From positions 543,673 through 607,672 of the forward strand of contig MU006101.1 in the NCBI GenBank assembly GCA_010093705.1: DNA of 64,000 nt. Reading direction: 5' to 3'. Position 1 is the first letter of the stretch, and each line of letters opens with the position of its first letter. The stretch is from Patellaria atrata CBS 101060 (taxonomy: Eukaryota > Ascomycota > Dothideomycetes > Patellariales > Patellariaceae). Both the position numbers and the translations under genes were made by a program. Positions 49,779 to 61,293 of the stretch are shown here, one piece after another. The notes under the pieces are model-generated. The model had not been told where the DNA came from, made no database searches, and saw only the letters and a program-made list of their open reading frames with translations.

Positions 49779-51289
49779 ATGTCCCATACTAATGAACCCA
49801 CTCATACCACCACCCGGCCGATACGAGTAGCGCCCTTCCTCACCCTCCCAGACGAGCTGATCCAACACATCCTCAGCTTCCTCTCCCCGCGTACACTAGC
49901 AAGAGTAAGCCAAACATGCAGACGTCTTTACACCCACACCCTCGATGAACAATTATGGCACCCCTTCGTACAACCCAATACGCCCGGGATCAAACTTCCC
50001 CTCTTCTCTCCAGCCCCTCAAACCTACCGTGAAATCTACGCGACCCTCCACCCATACTGGTTCCTCACCCGGCACAAAGTATGGTTCTCCGATCGCCTCC
50101 CCATGGGCTCCATTCTCATCGCCCGCTACGACCCGCGCTTCGGCAGCATCCGCGCCCACAACCTCGTCGCCTCCAAAGGTCCCGCGACGATGGAATTCTG
50201 GGCCGGACAGTCAAACGCCATAATCCACTCCTTCCACCCCAAAGTGCAGCTCGACCTCAACCGCACGGTAATAAAGCTCGATAAAACCATGCTACCCGTC
50301 GGGGACGGACCACTTTACTCTCAGGAAGTCTGGATGGACGTGCATGCCGACGCCGGCTCCAAGGGATTGACCAGCATGCTTGCCCTCGCGCACACCCTAC
50401 CCCCCGCCAGACTCGCCCCAACCACCTCCGTCTGGCCCCCTTGGATCATCCCTGCCAGCGCGCGAACGGGGAATCAGTCCCACAACCATTTCAGGTCAAC
50501 CGGGCACAGGCCACAAACCCGGTCCGACGTCTCGCAGACCTCGTTCCGCCTGCGCAAGTTCCTCAAGTTTACCAACCGCATCGTCAGCTTTGATTTGGGC
50601 GATTTCGGGACCCACGTCGACACTTACACCACGCTGGATCCGAAGCTGTACACACCGACGCGCCAGAAACCGTGGCGAGGCATCTGGGTCGGCGACTATT
50701 CGGGGCATGGGTGTGAGTTTTTGGCCGTCATGCAACCGGAGGAGTCGACGGCAGGGCCAATACCGACGAGGGCGAGTCAGGTGTTAGAAGCGAGGAGAAG
50801 CAACAGCGTATCGAGCGACGGGAGCTATCAAAGCGCTCAGACGATCCTGTCTAGCGGGGAGTCGGCCGAGATCAAGGTAGAACAGGTCAAAAAGGATACT
50901 AACAGCAGTGAGGATGAGGTTCAGTATACCGGCCGCATCGAAGCGGTCAAATTGACAGGCGACGCCAACGTGCCAAGGGGCGAGTACACTTTCATAGCGC
51001 CGGATATCGGACCCGGCGGCTTGGTCAGGGTCGCAACGGAGGGCATCTTCGAGGGTGCCAGGATCGTGAGGAGCGTTGGGCATATTGCGGAACACGGATT
51101 CAACGACGGTGAGTCGCATCCCCAAAATCGAGCTCTCGATGCCAGTCGATTAACGGTGACTCAGATAAGTATATCCCGTCCCAACTGATTCTCATATCCA
51201 AGGATTTGATGGCGCAGTATTGGGAGGAGTTTGGGCACGTTTCGATGTACAGGCGGGTCGAAATCGATAGCTTCCTTGATGTGGAGTAG
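49779..51289 (+). CDS. F-box protein, FBXO31/DUF3506-like
   Basis: Two exons (49779-51108, 51165-51289) join in frame into 484 residues. The 56-nt intron has a GTGAGT donor. Without splicing the frame stops at 51188 and loses a conserved tail (IPSQLILISKDLMAQYWEEF). The F-box is at about residues 18-62 (FLTLPDELIQHILSFLSPRT, then RVSQTCRRLYTHTLDEQLWH). A long substrate-binding region follows (HPYWFLTRHKVWFSDRL, then PWRGIWVGDYSGHGCEFLAV), interrupted by an acidic Ser-rich insert near 335-385. The protein should act as the substrate receptor of an SCF ubiquitin ligase. The FBXO31-like assignment rests on the domain order and the GIWVGDYSGHG block. The first exon is unusually GC-rich for this window. 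Confidence 0.88.
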
Positions 51290-51605
51290 AGAGCCTTATG
51301 TATGCAGGTTCGACTGTTTGCATTGCATAGCGTGAGGGGGATTATCATAGTTGGCATGGAGAGCGGAAAGAGATTTTATTCGAGTTGATCGGTATAAAAC
51401 ATACTTTACAATCCAGCCATATCTCATCCGACCATCCCTACTGCTGAGATGAAGACTTGAGACAGTTGGTAAGGTATCCTTATACCCGGTTAGGTCCTTT
51501 ACTCTGTTGGTAACTGTACAGTTGATTCCATTCGGGATGGTTGAATCTAGTTGCGCAGTGTCGAATTATCCGGTTCATTTTAGAGTGAATAATCTGGTTG
51601 AAACG

Positions 51606-52210
51606 TACAGTTCAGTCTATTCCCATAGTTCGGTCAATACCTACACTTCAGTCAATACCTTCAGCTCAGTCGATGCCCGCAGCTATGTCATACTGTACAG
51701 GAATTGTAGTACAAGTAATAAATCGTATGCATTAGCCAAGTGATATAAGTTCTTTCAAGTGGAGTGTCCCGAGAGGTCAAAGGTATGGAGATGGTATCAG
51801 ATACGGGCGGGAGGATGGTATGGTACTGTACTGTACTGTACGGTCTTTATTAATATTATTAACTTTGTCATATTATACAGTCTTATCATATTGTACAGCT
51901 TCAGCATATGGTACAGTTCCATCATAGGATACTGACCTACCATAATTGTACAGTAAAACTCCGAAATATTCTCCAACCCCCTCATAATATACAGTACAGC
52001 CTCTATCATCGTATGGAAATCCAGCATATTGGATAGATGCATCAATTTGCACAGCATGCCCCACCATGTTATAGTACAGCGCCCCCATCCATGGATATTA
52101 TACAACTCTCCCCATATCGTGCACCTCCCGCATATTTGTACGCCTCCCGCATATCATACACCTCCACCACATCGTATACCCCAACCATATGATGCCGTAC
52201 CACTCGACCA
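51606..52210. repeat. Degenerate 18-bp minisatellite
   Basis: Five consecutive 18-bp units are clear at 51606-51695 (for example TACACTTCAGTCAATACC). After a gap, the same period returns at about 51876-51950 (TACAGCTTCAGCATATGG and relatives). It continues with insertions to about 52210, where units read like ATATCGTGCACCTCCCGC. Units share a TACAG/TGTAC core. The first block is open in plus frame as a Ser/Val/Asn/Thr hexapeptide repeat. The middle block is open in minus frame as a (K/R)LYNM-type repeat. Neither looks like a gene now. Confidence 0.75.
51823..51841. repeat. Overlapping GTACTGTAC motif chain
   Basis: Three overlapping copies of GTACTGTAC form a 19-bp (GTACT)-like chain, the longest instance of a 9-mer scattered through the intergenic parts of the window. 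Confidence 0.9.
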
Positions 52211-53102
52211 AACCCTCCACCCAACCCCGTCCTCCAGAATTACCCCCATAATATCACATCACACAGTTTCCAGGGCGAAAGCGGGTTAAATCCCCACCCC
52301 CTAAACCCAGACCCCAGAGACCCCTCAACTCCCTAATCGCAATCCAGGCCCCACAAGCCACACCGGTGAGACTGGAAAATAAAAAAAATTTAAAAATAAA
52401 AAACCTTAATAAAAAAAAACCAAAACAAATTTATTTGAGATAATAATAATAAATAATATTAAAAATAATAATAATTAATATAGACGGGGAGCACGCAAAA
52501 TCCAAGCTGATAGTTAGTTCTACAAGACCCTATATACCCCCCCCCCCCCGTTTAGGTTAAGTTCTATTTCTGGTTCTAGTTCTAGGGGAATGTCAGTCAG
52601 GGCCGTTTCGTATATTTAATACGGGGCGAAATGTGCGAGATATATATCTGGACAGGGCATGACTCTGGGTAATGCGGTGATTTGAATGGTTTTGAGTTTG
52701 GGAATGTTAAGGAGGAAAAAGGGGGGCGTATAGGCTTAAATAGGCGAAAAGGGTGAAAGGGTGAAAACGAAATCAAGCATCGAGTGATATCCTTTAAGTA
52801 CCACTCTGTCATCCTCTTACCTTGTTCATAACTTGAGCTCTGTCAGTATCTCGCCTTCGTTGTAGATCAGTAGACGCTTCAACCCGGTCTCAGAAGTTTG
52901 AGAATCGGATTAACCAGTGAATTATATTCTCTAACACACAATTTGAACAACAGAAGATAAGAAAAGTATACCAATCAGCCACCATAACGAGGTTCCTATC
53001 CCTCATTATGTCCATAACACCATTCTGGATTCCTGTTCAAAGATGCATGCTTACCTGAAATGAGATTACCTGTCGTTGAGTTATTCGGTGTGGAATGTGG
53101 TT

Positions 53103-54443
53103 CTATGCCCAATACCCTAGGAGTGCCATCAAACCTACAAGTAACGTTAGTTGTGTATTCAAAGTGACATGTAATAAAGAAGATATCAACTTACCAGCAC
53201 CAGCAACCATCATCCCAAAGGCACTAAGCACAGTCTTCAACGGTGCCTTTTGCATATAATTGCTGAACATGAACTCATGCGCCATCAACTCAACTAGTCC
53301 CGTATAAATCAGAATCCCCGCACTGATCGAGTCAAATATGCCATTCACAATAAGCGTTGTCCTAGACTCGGGCGGATACGACGTCCTAACACCCAACCCA
53401 ATAGCAATCGAGATAGGAGTCGAAATGCCGTAACCGAGAGCAAGCAAATATGGGGTCCACCTCTTCGATTTTGGCCAGGGGGCTGACGCAAGTCGAGATC
53501 CGAGACCCAGTCCTTCGAATGTTTGGTGGAAGACGAGTACGATGTAAAGGGTTACCAATTCATCACCGGCTACAGCGAGGGTAAGGCCGATGAAGACGGA
53601 GTGGAAGATGACACCGAATTCAAGGATGAAGATGGCGGTCATCTGCGCGGCGTACGTCTCTGGAATGATCATGTTGTTCGGGCTTCGCCAATCCTGTGGG
53701 ACATCATCGTTGTCGACATGGGTTTTTCGATGGCCTAAGTGATCATTTCCCGGACCATGTGTAGCACCAGTAGAAGGAGCTGGTGCAACATCCCGGATTG
53801 TTTTACTATTGGCTTCTGGGTCGTTCGTTCCATTCGTCTGTATAGAGCCGGCTGAAGGGGAGTGAGTATGACCATGACCGTCGTCACCGCCGAACTTCGC
53901 AAAACGCATAACCATTAGCTCAAGGAAGAAGAGCATAAATATGGTGATCAAGGCAATTCCTTCGACCCAAGGATAGTCGGACACAACACCGGTAAGACAT
54001 TCATTGGTAAGAGCCTCGTTAGCAGGTGCTAGTAACTATGATATTGTTAGATGAGCAATTATCAGCAGACAAGAGCTGTACACTTACATGAATGAACGCA
54101 GTTGCAATGATAACACCAGAACCGAAGTACTTCGCAACGAAGAATGCCCATTCAGGCACATGGAGACCGGCATGTCGACGAGCAAACACGGGGAACCAGG
54201 CTCCTAGATAGGGATAGCCGTTAGATCTAAATGTTTGGGTATCATGAAACATCTCTCACCTAAACACGAGCCGACAAGAATGACGAAAATGGAAGATATC
54301 CGAAGTCCCATTCGGCCATTATACTCATTCCCCAACTCGCACTCCGGTGCTGCTTCTTCCCCAGCATCGGGTGCCACATCATCACCTCCAGTTGCAACCT
54401 GCCGTAAGACAAGATGAGCGAATTCCTTTGCTAAGTCCGCCAT
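53103..54443 (-). CDS. ZIP-family zinc/iron transporter (Zrt-like)
   Basis: Four exons (54443-54260, 54203-54088, 54035-53195, 53134-53103) join in frame into 390 residues. The last exon encodes only the final ten residues. The protein has the eight-helix ZIP plan with a His-rich cytosolic loop between helices 3 and 4 (GDDGHGHTHS, then HLGHRKTH, about 151-206). Metal-site motifs are intact: EFGVIFHSVFIG (His about 245) and VFHQTFEGLGLG (His about 270, Glu about 274). It imports Zn2+ (or Fe2+) into the cytosol from outside or from a compartment. The N-terminus (PDAGEEAAPECELGNEYNGR) matches Zrt1/Zrt2-type plasma-membrane transporters. Regulation by a zinc-responsive factor is plausible but no site was identified. 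Confidence 0.93.
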
Positions 54444-57400
54444 CTCAAAGCTTTGCTCGAGGCCGTTTTACTTGGTAGACGGTTAGTTACTTGGTGTACT
54501 CTTGGTTATTCTTGGGAGGTTGGAGAAGAAGCGGTTTAAGCAATGTGGGAGAGAAGGCCAAGGTAGGTACGATGGAGTGTCATGATCATTCCGGCGAGGT
54601 TGCGCAGGGGAGGGATCTTATGCCGTCTTGGAGTCCTTGGAGCCATGGTCTTGGATACCTTGATGGTTACTTTTGGCTGAGAGTACCTTGGTGGTTACTG
54701 CCGTAAAAAGTTTAGCGCAATCAGCTCGCCATGGAAAAATTACAAGCGTCACCTTGTCGTAATCTTGATTCGTCTTCGGGGAGAATGTCGAATTTTCGTT
54801 CGTTTTACAAATAGGGGATGTACTCGGTCGGTTTGAACATTTATTGGATGTACTGAGCAGTAACGGGTCGCGTGTACTTTGATGTGCGGCACTTTCCATG
54901 CGGTGACTTGCGGCTCAGTCGCTCTGAGCCTCCGACCAACCTTGTGTGATCTGGTACCTTCCACAATAGCGGTTATCAATATTCAAAATGTCAAGCTTTG
55001 TGCCATGAAGCTTGAGTAATGCAAGATATTCCCAAGATATGAGCTTGAAGTTCGCGAGCTTTGAACCGCTAATCAAGTGCATGGTTGCGATCCCGGCACC
55101 TGGGATCCGGGGAGGCTGCCCGAATAGAGTAAGTAATAGGTATGATATCGCTGATCCTGGAGCCTTTTGTAAGTGGGAACATGCCGCATGCTCGGTACTT
55201 TAGGTAATTGTTTGGCTGTTGTGCTGCATAGCGTCCGAGGGCGTCAAAGATAGTGCAAAATATTGAGGACTTGATGGTCTAACCTATCCAAGTTGGGTAG
55301 TTCAGATTGCTAATGTAGGTCTATGAAGAAAAGTATGCGTAAATATCCATGGAACCTCCCCTAATACGGGATCTAGATAAAGATATGAGTGAACAAGTGA
55401 AGGCTTGATTCTATAACTTCGCATCCCTCTTCGGCGCTGATCAAAATTCAAAGACCCACTTTGGACGGTTCGAACACGATCTCGATATGAAATGAAGCAT
55501 CTTAGAACGGATGGAAGAGCAGACTACTAACTTAAAATCAAGAAAGAGTAAAAAGGAAGATTTCACTGAAGTCGACGGAGAAATAGGGGGGACTGGAGAT
55601 GAACATATTTATGTCGGAGAAATATGCTCGTCACTGGTTACGGAAATAGAACTTTTAAAAAAAATACGTGACTCTGACATCCTACTAAGTGAGGCCAGAA
55701 CTACATCAGGTACTTCAATTTGTACTCTTCCCGTATCATGTCGTAGACACTTCTTTCCGTTATGCTAGATTAAATATTGACAACGTTGTTCTTCAACATG
55801 AATTTTGATGTCAAGGAGTTTATCTTCTTACTTGATTAGATCTGGCTGTTTATGGAATTACTCCGTCTAAAAGAGTGATATGTTGGTACGGATACAGTCC
55901 TATTACCTCTAGCCTCTCATAGCTGTCAGTTACTCCAGGGTGTTCTCTCTATGAAGAATGAAAATGGCCATGCGAATAGGTGTCAGGTCTGCTCGAGCTG
56001 TCAATCAAGATCAAACTGCGCGTGTGAGTACACTCTTGTCCATTCGTGGACCTTGAGTGCGTCGTAGATGTACAATGTTTCTTCGGATCTTCATCTGCGG
56101 TAGATTTCGTCCGTGTGTAATCTTTACTGCCAAAAGGAAAACGAGCTGGGATGTATAGCATCGATAGGTACAAAAAGTTGCTATCCTCGATGGTCGTCGA
56201 GAAGCCGTGTGGAGCGAATATAGCCTTCTTCACGATGGATTCTTGAAGTACCCGGATATGAGACCAATAATCGATTGAGATGTACTGAAAGACCACCGAA
56301 TATCGGCACGAACCGAAAGACCCATGATACGCACTCGGGACAGGTTCAAGAATAATGCTCCGTTCCAGTAAGAAATATCCCCCTCGTTCGGCTGATTCTT
56401 GGACCGATGGAACATCCCCATACGCTCGGAGGATACACTGCTGTTTGTTGCATTATCGATACTCTAGGAATAGCAACGTCAGCAAGACTAGCTTGACACT
56501 TCACAATCGATGTGCTCATTGGTACCTAAAGTGGATAATTTAGGGTTCCCGTGTTGTACTGCACCGTACATTCACCTGATAAGTCCTAATGCGCACTGAG
56601 GATGTGTTCTATCGTATGCAAGGAACTTGTCATGTGTCTAAGCTCCACTGAGGTCTACATGATGACGATGGATTCCCGTTGAGTTGCGGGTTCTTTGATC
56701 TTGGGCCAATGCCCGTAGTTACTCGAGCAGGAGCAACATATCGAGCCGTACCAAGAGGACAACGGATATTTCCTTTGAGGATTTGATACTAGCCTCCTCA
56801 TTACAGCAGACTAGTGGTCCTTAAACGGTATGACAGCTCGAGGTATACATTGGCGTCCTAATGGCATGCAAAGCGCTTAAGGGTAAATATTAGCGACCGG
56901 TAGGAGTGGTTTCACGTCCCTGATTCCTGAAGAGCCGGAGGGTATTGACAAGTTCCTAATATTTCGAAATTGGCCATAGAAATGACTGCTTCTTTGAAGC
57001 TGCAAAAGCCAAGTGTAAACCCACAACACTCGGGGTACTCCCCTAGATATCTGGTGAGTATACTGTACCGCCAGCTTGCTCCTGGATGGGGAGGGAGATA
57101 TTTAGACGCTCGCCATGTCTCGATCGATACTCAATCACGGATTTGAAGGGAAAGGGAACGGTGGATGAAGTGAAAAGCAAGATGTCTGCGATCATCTCGC
57201 GATCGTGAGTAAGTTGGTGACCCCTGTCCCCTGAACAGGGCACGTCTCTCGGCAACGCCTCATTTTGGACCAATCGTCATGGCAGTTCGGAAGAGCTCGC
57301 GGAGAAACGAGAGAGGTGCGTGACGTAATGACGTATTCAAACCCCAGATTCTGCAGGCAGAGGCGTGAACAAGAAGGCACGAAGGGCATCAAACGCTGGC

Positions 57401-57788
57401 TCAAAAACGGTAAATTGTTGCTTTAGGTGTGGCAATAACATGCAATTCACAGCCATCTTCTGCAGATCCGGGCATCTTGTGGGCATCCTGCATCTCCCTC
57501 AGTTTCACTTGCCCTTCATGATGAAATATAACCAATCACAGCTCGTTGCTAGCCCACAGCTTCCCCGAAACTTGCTCCAAGGTAACTCAGCTTAACGTAA
57601 TTGTTGCGGAGCTACAAAATCCCCTCCGTTGCTCCTTCCCTTCGCCAACGTGATTTCTAACGTCTGCCTGGAGTACCTTAATTTACCTCACCTTCAAATA
57701 AAACCCCTCATCTTCGTTCTTTTCCTCCCTTTGTTTCTCACTCACGCTCAAACTTTGTATACACAAACAACAGAGTAGCACCGCCATC
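54444..57788. other. Gene-poor spacer of 3.3 kb
   Basis: A plus frame at 55511-55768 (MEEQTTNLKSRKSKK, then IELLKKIRDSDILL) is charged and helical. It might be a gene remnant, as a similar-looking frame lies just upstream behind a stop. A minus frame at 55949-56296 (115 codons, start MVFQYISIDYWS) is unassigned. Nothing else is seen. The last 130 bp are pyrimidine-rich and belong to the rhodopsin leader. Confidence 0.4.
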
Positions 57789-58814
57789 ATGATTGTCGAT
57801 CCAGTCGAGGTCTTCAAGACCCAAACCTATCCCCTCATCCCTACATCCACTGCTTCTCCTACTTTCACTCCATTGCCTACCGTCATCCCACACTTGCCTG
57901 AGGTTCAAGAAATTGGACATTCAGGAAAGGTGACACTATGGTGAGTCCGTTGCGATATGCGTTAGGATCAATTGACTAACAATTCAGGGTTGTATTCGTG
58001 ATCTTCCTCATATCATCTGCTGCCTTCGCAGGCCTGTCATGGCGAGTACCAGTGTCTAGACGTCTCTACCATACCATCACCACCCTCATCACAATCATCG
58101 CAACTCTCTCTTACTTTGCTTTGGCCACTGGTCACGGTGCTTCCTGGAACAAGATCGTCGTCACTGAGAAACACGAGCATGTCCCGGACACCTACAAGAC
58201 CATCTACCGTCAAGTCTTCTGGGCTCGTTATGTCGACTGGGCCTTGACTACGCCTCTCTTGCTTCTCGACCTAAGCTTGATTGCTGGTTTGAGCGGTGCT
58301 TACATTCTCATGGCTATTATTGCTGACGTCATCATGGTTCTCACCGGTCTCTTTGCTGCTTTCGGTACTGAAGGCACACCACAGAAGTGGGGCTGGTTCG
58401 CCATGGCATTGATTGCTTACCTGGTCGTCATCTGGCATCTCGTTGTTAACGGTCGTGCTTCAGCTCGCGCTAAGGGTGACAAGGCAAGCAAGTTCTTCCT
58501 TTCCATTATGGGATTTACCCTTATTCTCTGGACCATCTATCCAATGTAAGTGCAATACAACATCCCCTTGTTGTTGTATTCTGTTAACGGTTTCTAGTGT
58601 CTGGGGTGTTGCTGAGGGAGGACGTCACGCATCTGTCAATACGGAAGTCATTATTTACGCCGTTGTTGACATTCTCGCCAAGACCGTCTTTGGTGCCTGG
58701 CTTCTGCTTACCCATGCGAAGCTTCCCGAGATTGGTATCGAGACTGGCGGTTTCTGGACCAACGGAATCGGCGCGGGTGAAGGACGTGTCAGGCTCGACG
58801 ATGACGAGCCGTAA
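57789..58814 (+). CDS. Microbial (type 1) rhodopsin, proton-pump type
   Basis: Three exons (57789-57940, 57988-58545, 58598-58814) join in frame into 308 residues. A Pro/Thr-rich extracellular N-terminus of about 45 residues precedes seven helices. Retinal-binding Lys is present in VDILAKTVFG (Lys 265), with the counter-ion Asp 261. RYVDWALTTPLLLLD carries Arg 131, Asp 134 and Asp 145, the equivalents of bacteriorhodopsin Arg82, Asp85 (proton acceptor) and Asp96 (proton donor). Having both acids and the Lys is the pattern of Leptosphaeria rhodopsin and CarO, light-driven proton pumps, and unlike Lys-less Hsp30/Yro2 relatives. The protein should sit in the plasma membrane. No carotenoid gene is adjacent in this window, so retinal must come from elsewhere. 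Confidence 0.95.
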
Positions 58815-59154
58815 ATGAAGAGGTCGAGTTGTAGTCCGAAGGTGTCGAACGTTATTACGGACTCAAAATGCATCTTGTCGGCAAAAAATTGCGAATGTGG
58901 TAATGAAGTGGAATGGCAAAGGGATAATTCATGAGACTCAATAATCTTCTTGTATATTTAATTAGAGTACCTTAGGACGGGGTTTGGCAATCAAAATCAC
59001 CCAAAAGAGTTCAAAAGTGGTATCATATCTTTGAAGTGTCGTCAGATTCTACTGCTCTATCGTGATTCATAACTCATTATGCGTACTTATTCTTCCTTCA
59101 GCTCTGTTACCAGCCAAAGCGAGAAAATTCCTCTTAAATAGCAAGAATATCCTT
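58815..59154. other. Convergent 3' spacer
   Basis: A 340-bp A/T-rich gap between the stop codons of the rhodopsin (plus) and PRP17 (minus). No gene is seen. Confidence 0.6.
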
Positions 59155-60531
59155 TCAATCCCAATACTTGATAACGCCATTCAAATCTCCCGTGACGACT
59201 TTACTCGTCTCCCTCGGATGCCACAACGTCGACACGACCGGGACGTCGCTCGCCTGAATCTTATGCCACATCTTGCACGTCTTCCAGTCCCAGAAGCAAA
59301 CCCATCCGGCACTATCGCCGCTACTCACGATGCCGCCGTCAGGGCTGATCCCCACATCGATAGCATACCCTGCATTATTATGCCCGCGAAACGACTTCTT
59401 CCTATTCTGCCTGAAGCGCTCCGTCGTCGCGTACACGGTGATCTGATTATCGCTGCTCTGAAACAGCGCCCACTTCCCGCTCGGATGCGGGGTGCTGCGC
59501 ACAAGGGGATACATGTACGGCTCGGCGATGAACTTGATGGGGACCGGGATGCCGTATTCCCAGGCGCGGAGGCTCTTGTCGTCGCTGGTGGTGATGAAGC
59601 GGCGGGCGTCGTCGCAGAAGGTGATCGTGTTCACGGGGCCGAGGTGGTGGTCGTACTCTTGCACTTGGTCGCGGGTGCGGGCGTCGAACTGGACGATTTT
59701 CTTGTCGGCGGTGCCGACGAGGAATTCGTGGGAGAGGGTGAAGGAGGGGTTGAAGCGGAGGACGTGCGGGGTTTTGCCTGTGCTGAAGCGGGAGATGCAG
59801 GAGCCGGTTTCGGTGTCCCAGAGCTTCATTTGCCGGTCGTAGGAGGCAGTCAGGAAGGTTGTCCCTGTGGAGCTAAAGTCGATGTCGTTGCAGCTTTTTG
59901 TGTGGCCGGCGTAGGTGCGCAGGAGGTCGCGCTGGTGGTAGACGTCCCAGAGTTTGACTTTTCCGTCGGCGCCGGCGCTGAGGAGGAGGTGCCCGCTCGA
60001 GGGGAAGAAGCGCATCTGTGTTATACTCTTCGTGTGGCTTTTCCATGTGTGGATCAGCTTCTTCGGCACATAGTTCTTCACTTCCACCTCGCCTCGCAGG
60101 TCGATGTCGAGGTCTTGCGGGATGTGCATGTACGTCCGGCCCTGGTAGTCGTATTGGCTCTCCCCGTGAAACTCGGTCGTCTCTTTCTCCTCGCCTACGT
60201 CCTCTTCGTAAGCCGTCCCTAGCTTGCTCGGCGCCACCGGCTGCTCAGCTATCTCATCTTCTTCGTACTCGACTTCTACTTCTTCCGAACCGGAGCCTGA
60301 GTCGTTGGCTTCGGGCCGCTCGAGCTCGTAACGTGCCCAGGGTCCTTTGTACGCGTTTGCGCCGTAGACTACGGAAGAGTCACCTTTGGCTTCACGCTTG
60401 CGCTTTTTGGAGGCGATGAGTGATTGCGAGCCTGATTCTTGTGCACGGTGGGCACTACGGAAGGAGTGTTCGCTTATTGCGATTTCGTCGGCATAGCCGG
60501 TGGGGACTTTGCCTCGTGTTGCTGTCGTCAT
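59155..60531 (-). CDS. PRP17: Pre-mRNA splicing factor PRP17/CDC40 (WD40)
   Basis: A single exon of 458 residues. It acts in the second catalytic step of splicing within the spliceosome, in the nucleus. The N-terminal TGYADEIAISEHSFRSAHRA block, GPWARYE, and YDYQGRTYMHIPQDL followed by YVPKKLIHTWKSHTKSI are family hallmarks. A seven-bladed WD40 propeller fills about residues 160-458 (LLSAGADGKVKLWD, FLTASYDRQMKLWD and others), and the protein ends KYWD. The start codon lies only 11 codons before TGYADE. Human CDC40 has over 100 residues before this point, so this protein is N-terminally short or a first exon was missed. The 230 bp upstream show no candidate exon. Confidence 0.95.
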   Translation of the reverse strand: MTTATRGKVPTGYADEIAISEHSFRSAHRAQESGSQSLIASKKRKREAKGDSSVVYGANAYKGPWARYELERPEANDSGSGSEEVEVEYEEDEIAEQPVAPSKLGTAYEEDVGEEKETTEFHGESQYDYQGRTYMHIPQDLDIDLRGEVEVKNYVPKKLIHTWKSHTKSITQMRFFPSSGHLLLSAGADGKVKLWDVYHQRDLLRTYAGHTKSCNDIDFSSTGTTFLTASYDRQMKLWDTETGSCISRFSTGKTPHVLRFNPSFTLSHEFLVGTADKKIVQFDARTRDQVQEYDHHLGPVNTITFCDDARRFITTSDDKSLRAWEYGIPVPIKFIAEPYMYPLVRSTPHPSGKWALFQSSDNQITVYATTERFRQNRKKSFRGHNNAGYAIDVGISPDGGIVSSGDSAGWVCFWDWKTCKMWHKIQASDVPVVSTLWHPRETSKVVTGDLNGVIKYWD

Positions 60532-61293
60532 GGTTATGTGGATGGTGTAAACTTCAAAGATCGTGTGAAGTGATTCTGCGGTTGTGCAGCGCTGCTGTTG
60601 CCCAATTCTGGAGCGAGGAGATTTCGTGAAGCGTGTATTTCTTAGTGAATGTGATTCTGGGGAAGCGTAGTTGTGGAGAAGAGCAGTTCCGGAGAAGTGC
60701 GTTTTTGGAGTGGTGTAGTTCTTTGCAAGGGGATTTCTGAGGAAGTAAAGTCCTGACGGGAGAGGGAAGAGATGCTCTTATACCAGTGCCAAGACAATAA
60801 TGATACAGAAATTTGGTTGCGAGGAATTAGAAAATTTTCACGTCTCAACCATAGGAACCGATTCTCTGTGAGTCACTTGAATATCAAGCGAATCAGTGGT
60901 AATGAAGTATCCATGGTATTAAACATTCAATTGTCGTCTAAATCGCTCGCTGAAAGAATATACAATGAGATATGAAACGGATATCTTCATGAGCCAAGTC
61001 GATACCTGGACTGGCCGAACCGTGAATTCATCCCACACTTTAAGAAAGTACCCATTATCCCACCCCAAAATACTTGAAAAACGTATCTCAACAGCAATAA
61101 CTCTTGCGTGAGGCCATTCGTCCAGTTCCCCAAGACCCCACCTAAGCCCCATCCTACTTATAGAATACCCGCCTGTTACCCATCCTTTCCTCAAGGGCTA
61201 CCAGCACGCGGAATCAAGCGCGAACTGCTCGATACCTTTTATTCAGGGTGATTGACCCCCGTGGCGCATGCTTCTAGATGCTTCTTTGCGAAG
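60532..61293. other. PRP17 promoter and ERV14 3' flank
   Basis: No gene is supported. A 68-codon minus frame at 60642-60848 is of low complexity and is most likely leader sequence. Confidence 0.5.

Larger units (their letters stand above)
51290..53102. other. Repeat-rich, low-complexity spacer
   Basis: Besides the 18-bp minisatellite there is a GTACTGTAC chain at 51823-51841 (CTGTA repeated). An A/T-rich tract made mostly of A and T runs at about 52377-52480, and a C13 run at 52537-52549. No gene is supported. Confidence 0.6.

Noticed and set aside
49953-50787. Several frames overlapping the F-box gene on both strands
   Set aside because: Shadows of a GC-rich exon; only the F-box frame has domain content.
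59062-60222. A 386-codon plus-strand frame rich in Val, Ala and Gly
   Set aside because: It is antisense to PRP17, whose WD40 repeats are unambiguous; the long shadow follows from GC-ending codons.
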